From NCBI GenBank assembly GCA_024509875.1, contig JAMPIV010015270.1, positions 62,001 through 126,000 on the forward strand: DNA of 64,000 nt, given 5' to 3'. Position 1 is the stretch's first letter. The number at the start of each line of letters is the position of its first letter. A program made the position numbers and the translations under genes. Below are positions 35,073-47,795 of this stretch, in pieces. The notes beneath the pieces are model-generated. The model was not told the origin of the DNA. It was given only the letters and a program-made list of their open reading frames with translations, and did no database searches. This DNA is from Oreohelix idahoensis. Its lineage: Eukaryota > Mollusca > Gastropoda > Stylommatophora > Oreohelicidae.

Positions 35073-35581
35073 CTGTCAGGAGGAAGAAGAAAAAAAGATG
35101 TTATGGGAGTTTTGTTGTCATGTTAAATTTATATTGAAATTATTGTAGCGAGTTGAAAAAACATGCCTACTATTCTTGGAAAGCAGGGCAGAATGCCAGC
35201 CAATCAAAAACCTCGAGCTCACTGCTGTCGATCGATAATTGTTATGGCGTTTAAGTAGGATACAAGAACTGTGCAAATTCTTGGATGGATTTAAGTATCA
35301 TTTAAGATGATGCAGTGACATAAAATGATGGAAATTGGTTCAATTTTCAAAAGATAACTCCAACTATATGCATGCCTAAGGAATAGTGGGAGAAAGGCTT
35401 ACTTCTGGAAATATGTGCAGGCAAAGGCGTTAATATATCGAGCGATGCTGCGTTGTTCATCGTAAACAATTTGATATAATTCTAAATTGAAACCAGTTAT
35501 GGAAAGTTTCACATAGAAAGAAAGCAGACATTCTTTTAAGTGGAAGGTGATATGTCAAAACGTCGTGAATAACAGGGTTGA
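35073..35581 (-). other. Intron upstream of the homeodomain exon, up to element C
   Basis: A splice acceptor with pyrimidine tract (about 35073-35100) marks the intron end. No other feature is seen before the target duplication of element C at 35582. Confidence 0.7.
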
Positions 35582-35586
35582 GATGC

Positions 35587-37993
35587 TGTGACGTACGTCT
35601 AGTTTGACAAGTGAATTCTTCCTGATATGATGGATGATTTAAAGGGACTTTTAGCTTTTCATAACATTAGAACCCCTGAACATTTGTTGTAACTTTTCGT
35701 TTGCCAGAACTCATTCCACCGGGACTCATTTAGTATGCGGCACGAGATCAAAGAGACAGACTGAGGGATTTCAGGGGAGACTATCGGCGTTATCAAAGAC
35801 AGTAGTGGTCCCTGATACGAGACGCAGTTGCTTGCCGCTAATTTCGCGTCTCGGTGTCAATCGCAGAACCGAGCGAACGGGGAAGCCGAAACGGGCAGCA
35901 GCGAACGGAGATACGAAGACCAGGGTGCGGTTTCTTCCCTTGATTTGGCGGTCAGATCCCCAAAAGTTCGTGAGATCAAATAAGCTGTCAAGTTTATCAT
36001 GTCCCACTCAACTTACATTCCATTTTAGCTAAATAGACCATGAAGACTAGATACGTTATCACTCGCTGGCCAGACCTTTACAGAAGCACTAGCTTTATTG
36101 AAATCTTGTTATAGATTTTCCCCTGGATTTTATATATATATTTGCAGTGATTTCTATTCTGTGCAAAGCGGTAATATATATTGTGTAAAGTGATCAGTGG
36201 TCTAGTTCAGTCATTCTATTTCAATGGATTTTGTGTTAATTTAAATCTATTAAATTAAACCATCTCAATAGTTCCAGTTGTAAATATAATGATCTATCGA
36301 TTATATTATTTCAAAAGATAATAGATGCTTAAATTAACTTTTAAAGTCGCGAAGGAATTTATAATTAATAAATTCAGTTAAGTCCTAGTTTTATAGATGT
36401 GTGTTTTAACCACTAGAATTCGCGCAGTGTTTATTAAATACATAATTAAATACTCGAGTGTATTATAGGCTTAACGGGAAATTTATCGCGCTTGATTTTT
36501 CGGTATGTTACATGTCTTTTTTCTTTCACACAGAGTGATCGTAACCTGCGGTCCCAGCTAAATAAAGAAAGAAATAAAGAAATCATCCTATAAACTTCCA
36601 GTCATATTGAAGAAACATTTCTTTTAAAATATAATCTTGTGGCGGTCCTTACGACCTAGCTGTCAGAATTAAATGAAATAAAGCCCACCCAAGAACATTT
36701 TTAAAGAATAATCATCAAATTACCCTTACAAACCTGTAAGATAAACTGGAAGGTAATCATCGCCAGTAGCGATATCATATTTACTGTTTACTGTGAGAGA
36801 GTACATATTTTCCTGACTGTCACTGAGCCTAGTTTTTTTTTCCTCAATTGGATTTAATAAAACTATCATCACGCATTGAAGGAATTTTACCATAGCGGAG
36901 GATTAAAAGAGACCACTTCATTTTCACCCCTGTGCCGAACTGTGTTAGTGCCATCCCATAGACTCCTTTTATATATATAATAAAAACACGAGAACTCTTA
37001 GTCTTCAAGTCTTGCAATAAGTGAGAATATTTGTTACCAACAAACCCTCGCAAACATCTGGGGCGGGACATCGAAGGACTAAACAGTTCATATGTCGAAA
37101 GAGTACTTGCTGTTTTATATACTTTTTATGGATCGTCTGAGGCTGCATTCGGTAAGTGTGTGAGTATATGAGTGTGGATCCTCACGCGTGTGTATGAATG
37201 ACAGGAAATTTAATCGTTTTCTTTTGTAAACCTGTTGTTAACTTTCTTGCCTAGTAATATAATTTTTCTGTATTCCCTGCATTGTTCCTTTAAGGGGGAG
37301 TTGATAATTGGTTAACTCTGTTTAAACCCCCCCCCCCCCCCTCCTTTCCATTTGCTTAGTAAAGGGAAGAACAATTGGGAAGAACAGTTTTTTTCTATCA
37401 CCTATACCTAACTTTGTAACACCTCTTTCAGAGCAATTAACTTCACTGTTAGGTTAACGTACCCGTGTTCCTGATATTATCTATCTCTGGACTGGGTTTA
37501 TCTTTGTCTAATAAGCGGGAAGGGCTTAGTCGATACCAATCTTCTTCACCCCTCCCAAATTTGTTATTTGCATTTGTGTACTTATGATAATTTATGTAAT
37601 ACCTGATATTTGTTAGTGATTGATGTTTAAAGTGAATAAAATCACATAAACTCATTTAGTACGGTGTTGGACATACCCACAGCCCAAAATTTCCCCTATT
37701 CGTTTAATATAGTTTGTATCTACATCGTCTGTGTGTGTGAAAAACACCAAATCGGTGTGCGCGCAGATGCGAGTCTGGAAAACTGGCAAATAATTGTTTG
37801 ACCAGGAGAGCGGAAGAGAAGATTGAGAGAAGCGATTTGTCGTAAATAAGTCTGTCTTTACTCTCCTCCAGCACGCTGTGAAGCAACTATTTAATAGCTA
37901 CATTTTCTATCACTGAGCTTTCCATCATCATTTTCCACTCTAAACCGGACCACTATTTCTAAGACTCTTTTCTCTCAAAATAAATTTACGACA
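35587..37993 (+). repeat. Element C 5' LTR (2407 bp)
   Basis: Contains a TA-rich TATA-like stretch (about 36129-36141) and AATAAA at 36561-36566, a C homopolymer near 37327-37342, and about 316 bases (about 36621-36936) missing from the 3' LTR. Short frames conserved in both LTRs (for example 35771-36007 minus) have no recognisable product. Confidence 0.96.
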
Positions 37994-37998
37994 ATATT

Positions 37999-38016
37999 TG
38001 GCTGGCTCGCCGGGAT
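37999..38016 (+). other. Element C primer-binding site
   Basis: TGGCTGGCTCGCCGGGAT starts five bases after the LTR. Its complement reads like a T-arm and acceptor stem ending in CCA; the tRNA was not identified. Confidence 0.65.
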
Positions 38017-38805
38017 TATTTTGAGATACATTTGATGCACACATATTTGTGGGCTGGTTCTGGGATCTTGAGCTACATTTGAGGCAATCGTATAGCCGGG
38101 TTAAAGATATTTTGAGTCTGATTTAGTCTGGGTCTAACTAGGTAGAGTGTGAATGATTTGTCTTGTGAATTAGGAAAATAAATAAATAATTACACCCCTA
38201 GACAAACGTTCTTTAAGTATTTGGGTTGTCCACACAGCATATTTACAGGTTGTTTTCTCTCCACAGCAGTAGAAAGTACAGATAAACAAAAATATTTGCT
38301 ATTTTAATTATCCTCTGGCGGAGATAATTCTATTTCTTTCTTTATAAGAGTTGCTGGGATTGCGTGATTGTTTTACAGTCACTAAGGTTTTTGAAGTTAA
38401 AAAGAGTTGAGCTTAGCTAAAGACGGATTGTTCTGATTTTAAAAAATTAAGTTAACAACGTCCCATCTCAATAATTGACTTTAGGGACGGAGTTTGTTGT
38501 CAGAGATTTAAAATTTAGGGGAAAAAATTTTTTTTTTTTCCTTTTAAATTGTTTTAATTTAAATTTTTCTCTACTGTTAGTAAAAGTAGATTCTTTTCCA
38601 GTGTAACTTACCATTTAGTGGCATAGTCGCTTGCGTTTAGAGCCTTAATTGCCAGATAATAGCAGCGATAAGTTTGCACAGTACAGGTAGGAGGTAACTC
38701 AAGTAAATTTTTTTTACTTTGGTTTTCTTCGTAGCGGCTTTGAGTTTTCCCCTTCTTGTTCCATCTTACTATTCTCTAGTCTTAGAAGCATCCAGTTCTT
38801 TGACA
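38017..38805 (+). other. Element C leader
   Basis: About 790 untranslated bases before gag. An in-frame ATG at 38719 would add 29 hydrophobic residues, but the ATG at 38806 matches the relatives. Confidence 0.7.
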
Positions 38806-40581
38806 ATGGCAGAGAGAATTAGGATAAGATCTCTTTTGAGGCAAGAGGCCAAGGACTCAGGACTAGACACAGAAGCTGCGAATCTGTTTATCAACCAGGA
38901 ACTTCAAAGGTATGACGCGGAGGAAGAGAGGGCAGAAGCTAGGAAGAAAGAAGCGGACGATCGTCAATTGGAGCAGAAGAAAATTGAGACAGAGATGGAC
39001 GCCCGCAGGGAAAGAGAGAAGGAGAGACAACGCGAAGAGAGAGACAAGGAAAGACAGCATGAATTAGCGCTCAAGGCTTTAGAGAGTCGGAGTGCCTCTA
39101 CTTCAAATAATGGAGAGCCGTCTTCGCCCCAGTCTCAAACAATGGATCTCTCCAGCACTCAGTCTGCCCAATTAACTGCTATGTCGTTTTCTTTAGAATC
39201 TTTTCCTAGCCCTAACGAAAAAATTGACAGCTACCTAGAAAAATTCGAGAGACTCGCGAATCTTTATGGGTTAGAGAGTACCCGCTGGGCGCTCAAACTT
39301 TCAACGTCACTGAAAGGCAATGCTTATGACGTGTACACAAAGCTGGGACCGAATCAACATGATTATGACCTGTTGAAGAAGGCCTTACTACAGCAGTTTG
39401 AGATGACTGCCCGAAAGTTTCTGCAGTTGTTCAGAAACAGCCGAAAAGAGAGCACGGAAACATTTCCCCAGTTCTCTTCACGTCTCACGGGTTATCTGAC
39501 AAAGTGCATTGAATTATCTGACCTACCTCTTTCATATGAGGGACTCCTCGAACTTGTTCTTGTGGAGCAGATAAAATCCACTTTGTCGAATGAAACTCGT
39601 AGATATTTGGCTGAACAGGGGGCAGTCAGGCTTGAAGACATACTCAATAAAGCCGAACGCTATAGCAATGCAATGGCCAAACTTCCCAGCACTAAACGTA
39701 AACCCACCGATGAGCCATCTCGAAAACAGAATCTAGAGCAGGCATCCTATTCTTCCACTTCCTCTCAACATTATAACCAACGAGATAACAATACCCAGAA
39801 ACCTCCCCAGGAAAAATCGAAATTCTACAAAACCCGATACCCCCCCAACAACAATTCTGATCAACCCAACAAGCTTACGTGGCAGCGCGGCCACCAAGGT
39901 CAAGGAAAAGGGAAGACCCCTACACCAGGAACGTCTGATCAGGGCAAACAAACCGGTGCAAACCGCATTGGATGTTTGCATACAGCCTCGAAAGGTAGAG
40001 TCAATGTCAGTGATTCTCAACCTGAGGGGGACCGACCCTCAACTCGAGGAACTGTAATTTTGAACGGTACCTCTACTACTTGTCTTTTTGACACTGGATT
40101 AAGTTTTGACTGTATTGTCGCTAGGCACCTAGTCAAACCCGGTCAGGAGACAGAGGAAACCGTCAAACTTAGTGGAGTTTTCAGGAGTGACGCACCCAGG
40201 ACGCTTCCTATCGCACTGGTAGAAATACACTCTGACTTTGTCAGAGGTGTTATTAAAGCGGCCATAATGGATGATCCGATCTACCCAGTTATCCTGGGAT
40301 GTAGATATGTGTTCATTGGGAGACCTAAGGAGCCGATTGTGGCAGCGGTAACCACAAGAGGGCAAGCCAAGAAGGAGAGGGAGCCTGCGCCAAACTTGTT
40401 GCCAAATGAACTGAAGGAGGCGCAACAAAAGGACCCTACTCTGGCGCCCTGCTTTAAAAAACTGCCCATGGCTAAGGACCCCAGACACAACGGAGACATC
40501 TTTTCTAAGGATGGTGTATTGTATCGTAGAACGGGCAACCCGGACACGGGGAATAACCAGCTCCTAGTACCGACGCAGTAA
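38806..40581 (+). CDS. gag: Element C Gag and protease
   Basis: The start ATG has the context gacaATGGCA, like element A. Residues about 40-110 are a charged coiled coil (KERQREERDKERQHEL). Then come capsid (SYLEKFERLANLYGLESTRW) and a SCAN-like segment, about residues 199-290 (FRNSRKESTETFPQFSSRL to LNKAERYSNAMAK). The nucleocapsid region is basic and Gln/Asn-rich without a CCHC knuckle. The protease has CLFDTGLSFD and ILGCRYVFIG. The frame stops at TAA 40579-40581 just before the integrase zinc finger. At that point relatives read on, so this is a mutation rather than a natural end: the same frame continues through pol. Confidence 0.92.
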   Translation: MAERIRIRSLLRQEAKDSGLDTEAANLFINQELQRYDAEEERAEARKKEADDRQLEQKKIETEMDARREREKERQREERDKERQHELALKALESRSASTSNNGEPSSPQSQTMDLSSTQSAQLTAMSFSLESFPSPNEKIDSYLEKFERLANLYGLESTRWALKLSTSLKGNAYDVYTKLGPNQHDYDLLKKALLQQFEMTARKFLQLFRNSRKESTETFPQFSSRLTGYLTKCIELSDLPLSYEGLLELVLVEQIKSTLSNETRRYLAEQGAVRLEDILNKAERYSNAMAKLPSTKRKPTDEPSRKQNLEQASYSSTSSQHYNQRDNNTQKPPQEKSKFYKTRYPPNNNSDQPNKLTWQRGHQGQGKGKTPTPGTSDQGKQTGANRIGCLHTASKGRVNVSDSQPEGDRPSTRGTVILNGTSTTCLFDTGLSFDCIVARHLVKPGQETEETVKLSGVFRSDAPRTLPIALVEIHSDFVRGVIKAAIMDDPIYPVILGCRYVFIGRPKEPIVAAVTTRGQAKKEREPAPNLLPNELKEAQQKDPTLAPCFKKLPMAKDPRHNGDIFSKDGVLYRRTGNPDTGNNQLLVPTQ

Positions 40582-41690
40582 AGAAACCAGATCTTAGAAA
40601 TGGGGCACTCTCTTCCCTTTAGCGGACATATGGGACAAAACGCCACTATTCAGCGAATAAAAAACCACTATTGGTGGCCAGGAATGAACTCTGACATTGT
40701 CAGGTATGTGAAATCCTGCGCCCAGTGCCAACGGGTAGCACCCAAGCACTTGACACCCCCAGTACCTATGGGGCAAATGCCAATAGTAGGGACTCCATTT
40801 GAACGGGTTGCTGTCGACATTATTGGTCCTCTGGAAAAGACCAAAAGAAGGAACAGGTTCATCCTGACCTTAGTTGACACTTGCACTATGTGAGCCGAAG
40901 CCGTACCGCTACCATGCACTAATTCCAAGCATGTCGCAGAAGCCCTTGTGCAAATTTTTACACGGTTGGGATTCCCTCAACAAGTTTTGACGGACAATGG
41001 ATCCCAATTCCGTAGCCTGTTAATGGAGGAGATCTTTAAGATCTTGAGGGCCAAACATATCCACACAAGTCCCTACCATCCGGCCGGAAATGGGCTCGTG
41101 GAACGTTTTAACGGTACCCTCACCATGATGTTACGTAAGCTGGGTCAGGAGAAACCGGAAGACTGGGACCAATATATATCGGCTGCCTTATTCGCCTACC
41201 GAGAGGTACCCCAAGCGTCTACGGGTTTTGCGCCAGCTACACTTTTATTTGGCAGACCTATTAAGGGGCCACTAGAAGCCTTACTTCGGTCCCTGACAGA
41301 CCAAAAGGCTGACGAGACAGTCGTCTCTGCAAGCAAGTACGTATCTGAGCTTAAGGAAAGGCTAAAGCTAGGATGGGATCTAGCTACTACCAACCTTAAG
41401 AAAGCCCGCGCTAAAATTACTAAAAGATACAACAAAGCTGCAAAAGAGAGAGAACTACAACCAGGGGAGAAAGTCTTATTGCTACTTCCAACCGGAAGCA
41501 ATAAACTTCGCATCGGATGGCAAGGACCGTTTACCGTCCTTAAAAAGATCTCACGTACCAACTACAAGATCTCCATCAAAGGAAAGGAGAAGGTCTTCCA
41601 CATAAATCTGCTAAAGAAATATTTGGAAAGACCGGTGCCATCCTCCGAGCATCTCCTGGCTGTCGCCATAGCAACGGAAGACGAGGAAGA
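40582..41690 (+). pseudogene. Element C integrase, one nonsense codon
   Basis: It is in the same frame as gag. The zinc finger has GHSLPFSGHMG and CAQCQRVAPKH. The core has Asp in VAVDIIGPLEK, Asp in LTDNGSQF and Glu in NGLVERFNGTL; the C-terminal GPY/F module has IGWQGPFTVLKKISRTNYKI. A TGA at 40891-40893 replaces the Trp codon seen in element A at the same place (CSMWGEAV), a TGG to TGA transition. Without this and the TAA at 40579 the gag-pol frame would be one ORF of about 1474 codons. Confidence 0.92.
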
Positions 41691-43227
41691 TGATGATGGT
41701 TGCATGGAGTATCCATTGCAACCCACAGAATCCTTTAAAGATGTCAAGTTCGGCGACAATCTCTCACCAGAACAACAAACAGAAACCAGGGCTCTACTAA
41801 AACAGTACAGTGCAGTCTTAACGGATGTACCTGGTCGAACAAATCTCATTGAATTTGATATGAAATTAACAAACGAGACCCCTGTTCAAACCAGAGTTTA
41901 CCCCATCCCGTACGCTAAAGCTGATGCACTTCGCGGAGAAATAGACAAGCTGCGTCAGGCAGGAATTATCAGTGAGTCTACATCTCCTTACAGCTCGAGT
42001 GTAGTGCTGTTGCAGAAGCCCAATAAGGAAGTTCGGCTGTGCATTGATTACAGGTTGCTAAACGCGGTAACGGAATTCCAGCCCGAACCTCTCCAAACTG
42101 TTTCTGAGTTGTTCACCAAGCTCAGCAAAGCAAAGATCTTCTCCAAGATTGACCTCAGCAAAGGTTATTATCAAATACCAGTCAAGGAGGAAATTAAACC
42201 TTTGTTAGCTTTCAGCACTAGTGAAGGACATTACACATTTAACGTGATGCCGTTCGGTTTGCATAATGCACCAGGAGTGTTCACCAGGATGATGAGGAAG
42301 CTTCTACAACCTTTGCAAAGTCCCCATATCCATAATTTCATGGATGACATCTTAATTGCATCGGAAACCTATGAAGAACATATTGCTACGGTTGCTATGC
42401 TCCTCAGGAGACTACAGGAAACGGGTCTCACAGCCAGACCTAGCAAATGTCTCATCGGGTTTGAACAGTTAGACTTCCTGGGGCACACTATTTCTCACGG
42501 ATGCAGTTGGCCTATTAAGAAGAACGTGGAGAAAATAATGGCAGCAAAAAGACCCCGAACGAAGAAAGACGTACGTTCCTTCATATCGTTATGTGCATAC
42601 TATCAGAAGTACATCCAGAACTTCAACGGACTGACGGCACCTCTGACTGACCTCACAAAGAAAGGTTGTCCTGATAAGGTCATATGGGATCAAAAGTGCG
42701 AACACGCGTATAGCACTTTGAAAGGACAGTTGTCTGCATACCCCATTTTGAGGTTGCCTGACCTCAAGAAACCTTTTGTACTGAGAGTCGACGCGTCAGG
42801 TCAGGGCATCGGGTCAACACTGCTTCAAGCCGATGACAGTGACCTGAACATGCTATTTCCAGTTGCCTATGGCAGTCGGAAATTAAATAAAGCGGAACGG
42901 AACTACAGCGTAGTTGAAAGGGAATGTCTGGCTCTGATTGACGGTATCAGACGCCATCATGAGTTTCTTTATGGTACATCTTTCACGATGCAAACAGACC
43001 ACGCTCCGTTAGCATTTCTTGGTGCCAATAAAGAATTTAACGCAAGGATCATGCGTTGGGCGTTTCTTTTAAGCGTTTATTCTTTCAACGTGGAATATAT
43101 TCCGGGAAGACAGAATGTCGGGGCTGATTTCCTGAGTAGAAACTGGTCTACAGAGGAAGAAGAGCAAACTGAAGATACCACTCATCCTAAAATCACCAAT
43201 CAGGTCTCCTCCATTGTCAAAAAATGA
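41691..43227 (+). CDS. Element C reverse transcriptase and RNase H
   Basis: Continuous frame. Reverse transcriptase motifs are TRVYPIPYAKADALRGEID, SSSVVLLQKPNKEVRLCIDY, SKIDLSKGYYQIPV, NVMPFGLHNAPGVFTRMMRK and the catalytic NFMDDILIA. The connection follows (KKDVRSFISLCAYYQKYIQN). RNase H has FVLRVDASGQGIGSTLLQ, NYSVVERECLALIDG, MQTDHAPLAFLG and VGADFLSRNW, with all catalytic acids present. The stop at 43225-43227 is 25 bases before the polypurine tract; no env. It looks enzymatically intact. Confidence 0.95.
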
Positions 43228-43252
43228 AACATGAAAAATGGTTTCATGTCTA

Positions 43253-43266
43253 AAAGTGGGGACGAT
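43253..43266 (+). other. Element C polypurine tract
   Basis: AAGTGGGGACGAT-type purine-rich run directly before the 3' LTR TG. Confidence 0.75.
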
Positions 43267-45357
43267 TGTGACGTACGTCTAGTTTGACAAGTGAATTCTT
43301 CCTGATATGATGGATGATTTAAAGTGACTTTTAGCTTTTCATAACATTAGAGCCCCTGAACATTTGTTGTAACTTTTCGTTTGCCAGAACTCATTCCACC
43401 GGGACTCATTTAGTACGCGGCACGAGATCAGAGAGACAGACTGAGGGATTTCAGGGGAGACTATCGCGTTATCAAAGACAGTAGTGGTCCCTGATACGAG
43501 ACGCAGTTGCTTGCCGCTAATTTCGCGTCTCGGTGTCAATCGCAGAACCGAGCGAACGGGGAAGCCGAAACGGGCAGCAGCGAACGGAGATACGAAGACA
43601 AGGGTGCGGTTTCTTCCCTTGATTTGGCGGTCAGATCCCCAAAAGTTCGTGAGATCAAATAAGCTGTCAAGTTTATCATGTCCCACTCAACTTACATTCC
43701 ATTTTAGCTAAATAGACCATGAAGACTAGACACGTTATCACTCGCTGGCCAGACCTTTACAGAAGCACTAGCTTTATTGAAATCTTGTTATAGATTTTCC
43801 CCTGGATTTTATATATATATTTGCAGTGATTTCTATTCTGTGCAAAGCGGTAATATATATTGTGTAAAGTGATCAGTGGTCTAGTTCAGTCATTCTATTT
43901 CAATGGATTTTGTGTTAATTTAAATCTATTAAATTAAACCATCTCAATAGTTCCAGTTGTAAATATAATGATCTATCTATTATATTATTTCAAAAGATAA
44001 TAGATGCTTAAATTAACTTTTAAAGTCGCGAAGGAATTTATAATTAATAAATTCAGTTAAGTCCTAGTTTTATAGATGTGTGTTTTAACCACTAGAATTC
44101 GCGCAGTGTTTATTAAATACATAATTAAATACTCGAGTGTATTATAGGCTTAACGGGAAATTTATCGCGCTTGATTTTTCGGTATGTTACATGTCTTTTT
44201 TCTTTCACACAGAGTGATCGTAACCTGCGGTCCCAGCTAAATAAAGAAAGAAATAAAGAAATCATCCTATAAACTTCCAGTCATATTGAAGAAACATTTG
44301 AACTGTGTTAGTGCCATCCCATAGACTCCTTTTATATATATAATAAAAACACGAGAACTCTTAGTCTTCAAGTCTTGCGATAAGTGAGAATATTTGTTAC
44401 CAACAAACCCTCGCAAACATCTGGGGCGGGACATCGAAGGACTAGACAGTTCATATGTCGAAGAAGTACTTGCTGTTTTATATACTTTTTATGGATCGTC
44501 TGAGGCTGCATTCGGTAAGTGTGTGAGTATATGAGTGTGGATCCTCACGCGTGTGTATGAATGACAGGAAGTTTAATCGTTTTCTTTTGTAAACCTGTTG
44601 TTAACTTTCTTGCCTAGCAATATAATTTTTCTGTATTCCCTGCATTGTTCCTTTAAGGGGGAGTTGATAATTGGTTAACTCTGTTTAAACCCCCCCTCCC
44701 CCCCCTCCTTTCCATTTGCTTAGTAAAGGGAAGAACAATTGGGAAGAACAGTTTTTTTCTATCACCTATACCTAACTTTGTAACACCTCTTTCAGAGCAA
44801 TTAACTTCACTGTTAGGTTAACGTACCCGTGTTCCTGATATTATCTATCTCTGGACTGGGTTTATCTTTGTCTAATAAGCGGGAAGGGCTTAGTCGATAC
44901 CAATCTTCTTCACCCCTCCCAAATTTGTTATTTGCATTTGTGTACTTATGATAATTTATGTAATACCTGATATTTGTTAGTGATTGATGTTTAAAGTGAA
45001 TAAAATCACATAAACTCATTTAGTACGGTGTTGGACATACCCACAGCCCAACATTTCCCCTATTCGTTTAATATAGTTTGTATCTACATCGTCTGTGTGT
45101 GTGAAAAACACCAAATCGGTGTGCGCGCAGATGCGAGTCTGGAAAACTGGCAAATAATTGTTTGACCAGGAGAGCGGAAGAGAAGATTGAGAGAAGCGAT
45201 TTGTCGTAAATAAGTCTGTCTTTACTCTCCTCCAGCACGCTGTGAAGCAACTATTTAATAGCTACATTTTCTATCACTGAGCTTTCCATCATCATTTTCC
45301 ACTCTAAACCGGACCACTATTTCTAAGACTCTTTTCTCTCAAAATAAATTTACGACA
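43267..45357 (+). repeat. Element C 3' LTR (2091 bp)
   Basis: Same ends as the 5' LTR and close to identical, but lacking about 316 bases after AAGAAACATTT (near 44299). Followed by GATGC. Confidence 0.96.
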
Positions 45358-46943
45358 GATGCACGAAGGCGATTTCGGAAACCCAGCTTGCACAGACTCA
45401 CCAAGAACTGCACCAAAACACGGTTTCCAACTAAGCCACAACGCATTACTTTCTGATACGCCGGATGTCGTCCTATTTAAAGAGGCAGCGGATTTTTAAA
45501 AACGCACGCTCACACAGCAGAAGCCAGAGATAGACTGAAAAAGGAAGCTTGCCAAGGCTATAACGTTGCCATCTGTTTTGCCGTGCAGTCCTACCACCAA
45601 ATAAAGTCTCTTCTGTGCTTAACAATTATCCTAAGAGGGTATGTAGTTTATGATTAATTAATTAATTTATTGCAGCTTTCAATTAATAGACTTGTGTCAG
45701 GATCACACCAGAGGACTGGACAGCACTTTAGTTGTGAATCTATAAAATTAATTCGATACCTACCCGTGATTATCAGGATTGTCATGTAGAGTAGTCAATT
45801 ACACTATTATATAGGAACAGAGACTTGACACTCCATATTATGAAAGACAAAGGTAGCATCATACCTATGTAAAAAATGTATTATATTCATGTATTATCTT
45901 ATTTTCAAAAAATGTTCTGCAGAGAGACACCTGTCTTGTCTCGCTATTGCTAATCAGACTGATCCGTGTATCATTCATATTCATGCAACATCTGAAACAC
46001 ACTCATCTCATGAACACCTAGGCTTGTGTGCTTCATGAGCAAAATCTAGCCACATGTCACTATTGTCCGCAGGTTCATATGTGTCATCTGAATCAGAGGT
46101 CTAGATTCCAGATGCATTTGTGCTACCTGACATACTACAGGAGCCTCTGCCATTGTCATCAGGATTTCATCCTCAGTCCCCATCCGCAGTAAGTTGTATA
46201 GACTCTAGAGGGAGGCCTACACTGATAAATCTATTCAAGTGAAGACAGTCATAAGACTTGAAAGTTGAGTAAAGCATATGTTCAGATTCATGCAACCAAA
46301 TGAGAGCAGACCAGCACAGTGATTAGTTGATGATGAAAAACATTAGTCTATTAGCATAGCCAAGAGACTAGATTGAAAAGAACATTTGAGGAACTTTGTT
46401 TCAACTTAAGTGGAAAATTCAAGCAAAGACTTTTTTAGTTAAATAATTTAGAAATATAAATCAACCATCGTTCAGATTTTGTAAAATATTTTATTCATTG
46501 AATTCCATCATTATCCATTCACAATTTCACAAGAAGAAAAGATAGATGTACAAAATAAATTCAATAATTGTACTCATCTGACTTATTAATTTTATATGGT
46601 TAAAGTTTGAGTTGTATTGAATTGTTTAAATATCATAGGTAGTTACATAGCTGAGGTGGCACTTTAGGGTCTGACTTTACTCAGAATACTTTCTGAAGCA
46701 GATACCTTCACAGCCGTGACTATCCTGTGATACCAGTGTTCTTCTCTAATACTGGGACTTCACATTTCAAGTCAGAATACTATTTCTGCTATTTCAGTAT
46801 ATACTACTGACACTACACTTATAAAATCCTTACGCTACAATTTTATAAAGATGTTGGAGCAATTAGGTAGACTGGCAGACAAAGTAACATAAAAGGATGA
46901 GCAGACAGACAGATAGACAGACTCACAGATGGATATATGGACG

Positions 46944-47141
<198 letters not shown>

Positions 47142-47649
47142 CAAACATAGATTTATTGGTTAGTACCAATCAATTGGTGAGGGAACGATGACAATGCTAA
47201 TCAAATATGAAAATTTTCATTTTAAAAATAATGTGGTCTCCGTTCATATTGTTAATCACAGTCGGTGATTTATAATTAATTCTTGGTATTCTCTTCTATT
47301 CTCCAATATTCATTACACATTTTATTTTCTCAACCAGGCCATGTGCCTGTTATGTAATAGTTAACTATTTACTTTACACAAAATGTCACTGTTTATACTG
47401 TATATAGCGATTACATTTATACACCGTATACACGTTTGAGGGTATTATAAAATTAATTTATAACAATACATAGCTATTATTTTCACACCTGCTATTTAAA
47501 ATTAGCAAAGTATACAAAACATGGTGCATTATATAATTTCTCCGTGTAATGCCCAGGGGGAAGGGAGGATCTCTGAAGAGACAACGGGAGAATGGGACTT
47601 CTGCACTCTTTGGCATGTCGTACAGTTCCGGCTAATGTACAGTTGTGAC

Positions 47650-47795
47650 GAGGATGTGTCACGGGTTGCCTCCCCTGCTTTGCAGTAGTAGTCCAACAGT
47701 AGCCAAAACTCAAGAGTATCTAATATGGGCTTCAAAGGTGTCTACCTTCGCACAAGATTTCTCTTGGCAGAGTGGTAGAAGGATAATGACGATTC
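47650..47795 (-). repeat. Unclassified dispersed repeat, copy 2
   Basis: Reverse-complement match of 31256-31400 (ACGGGTTGCCTCCCC, CTACCTTCGCACAAGAT). Homology may extend a little on either side. Confidence 0.7.

Larger units (their letters stand above)
35587..45357 (+). mobile_element. LTR retrotransposon C (Ty3/gypsy, Gmr1-like), nearly intact
   Basis: LTRs 35587-37993 and 43267-45357 begin TGTGACGTACG and end TTTACGACA, flanked by the 5-bp duplication GATGC (35582-35586 and 45358-45362). PBS and polypurine tract are in place. The interior holds one uninterrupted frame for gag-protease-integrase-reverse transcriptase-RNase H except for two in-frame stops. LTR differences are few apart from one 316-base indel, so it is fairly young. 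It sits in the Lox5 intron, antisense to the gene. Confidence 0.97.

Noticed and set aside
35771..36007. 78-residue reverse-strand frame, repeated at about 43448-43686
   Set aside because: Lies in both LTRs of element C, has no domain, and repeats only because the LTRs repeat.
43228..43266. Envelope gene making element C an endogenous retrovirus
   Set aside because: Only 39 bases separate the pol stop and the 3' LTR; A, B and D likewise have no env-like frame.
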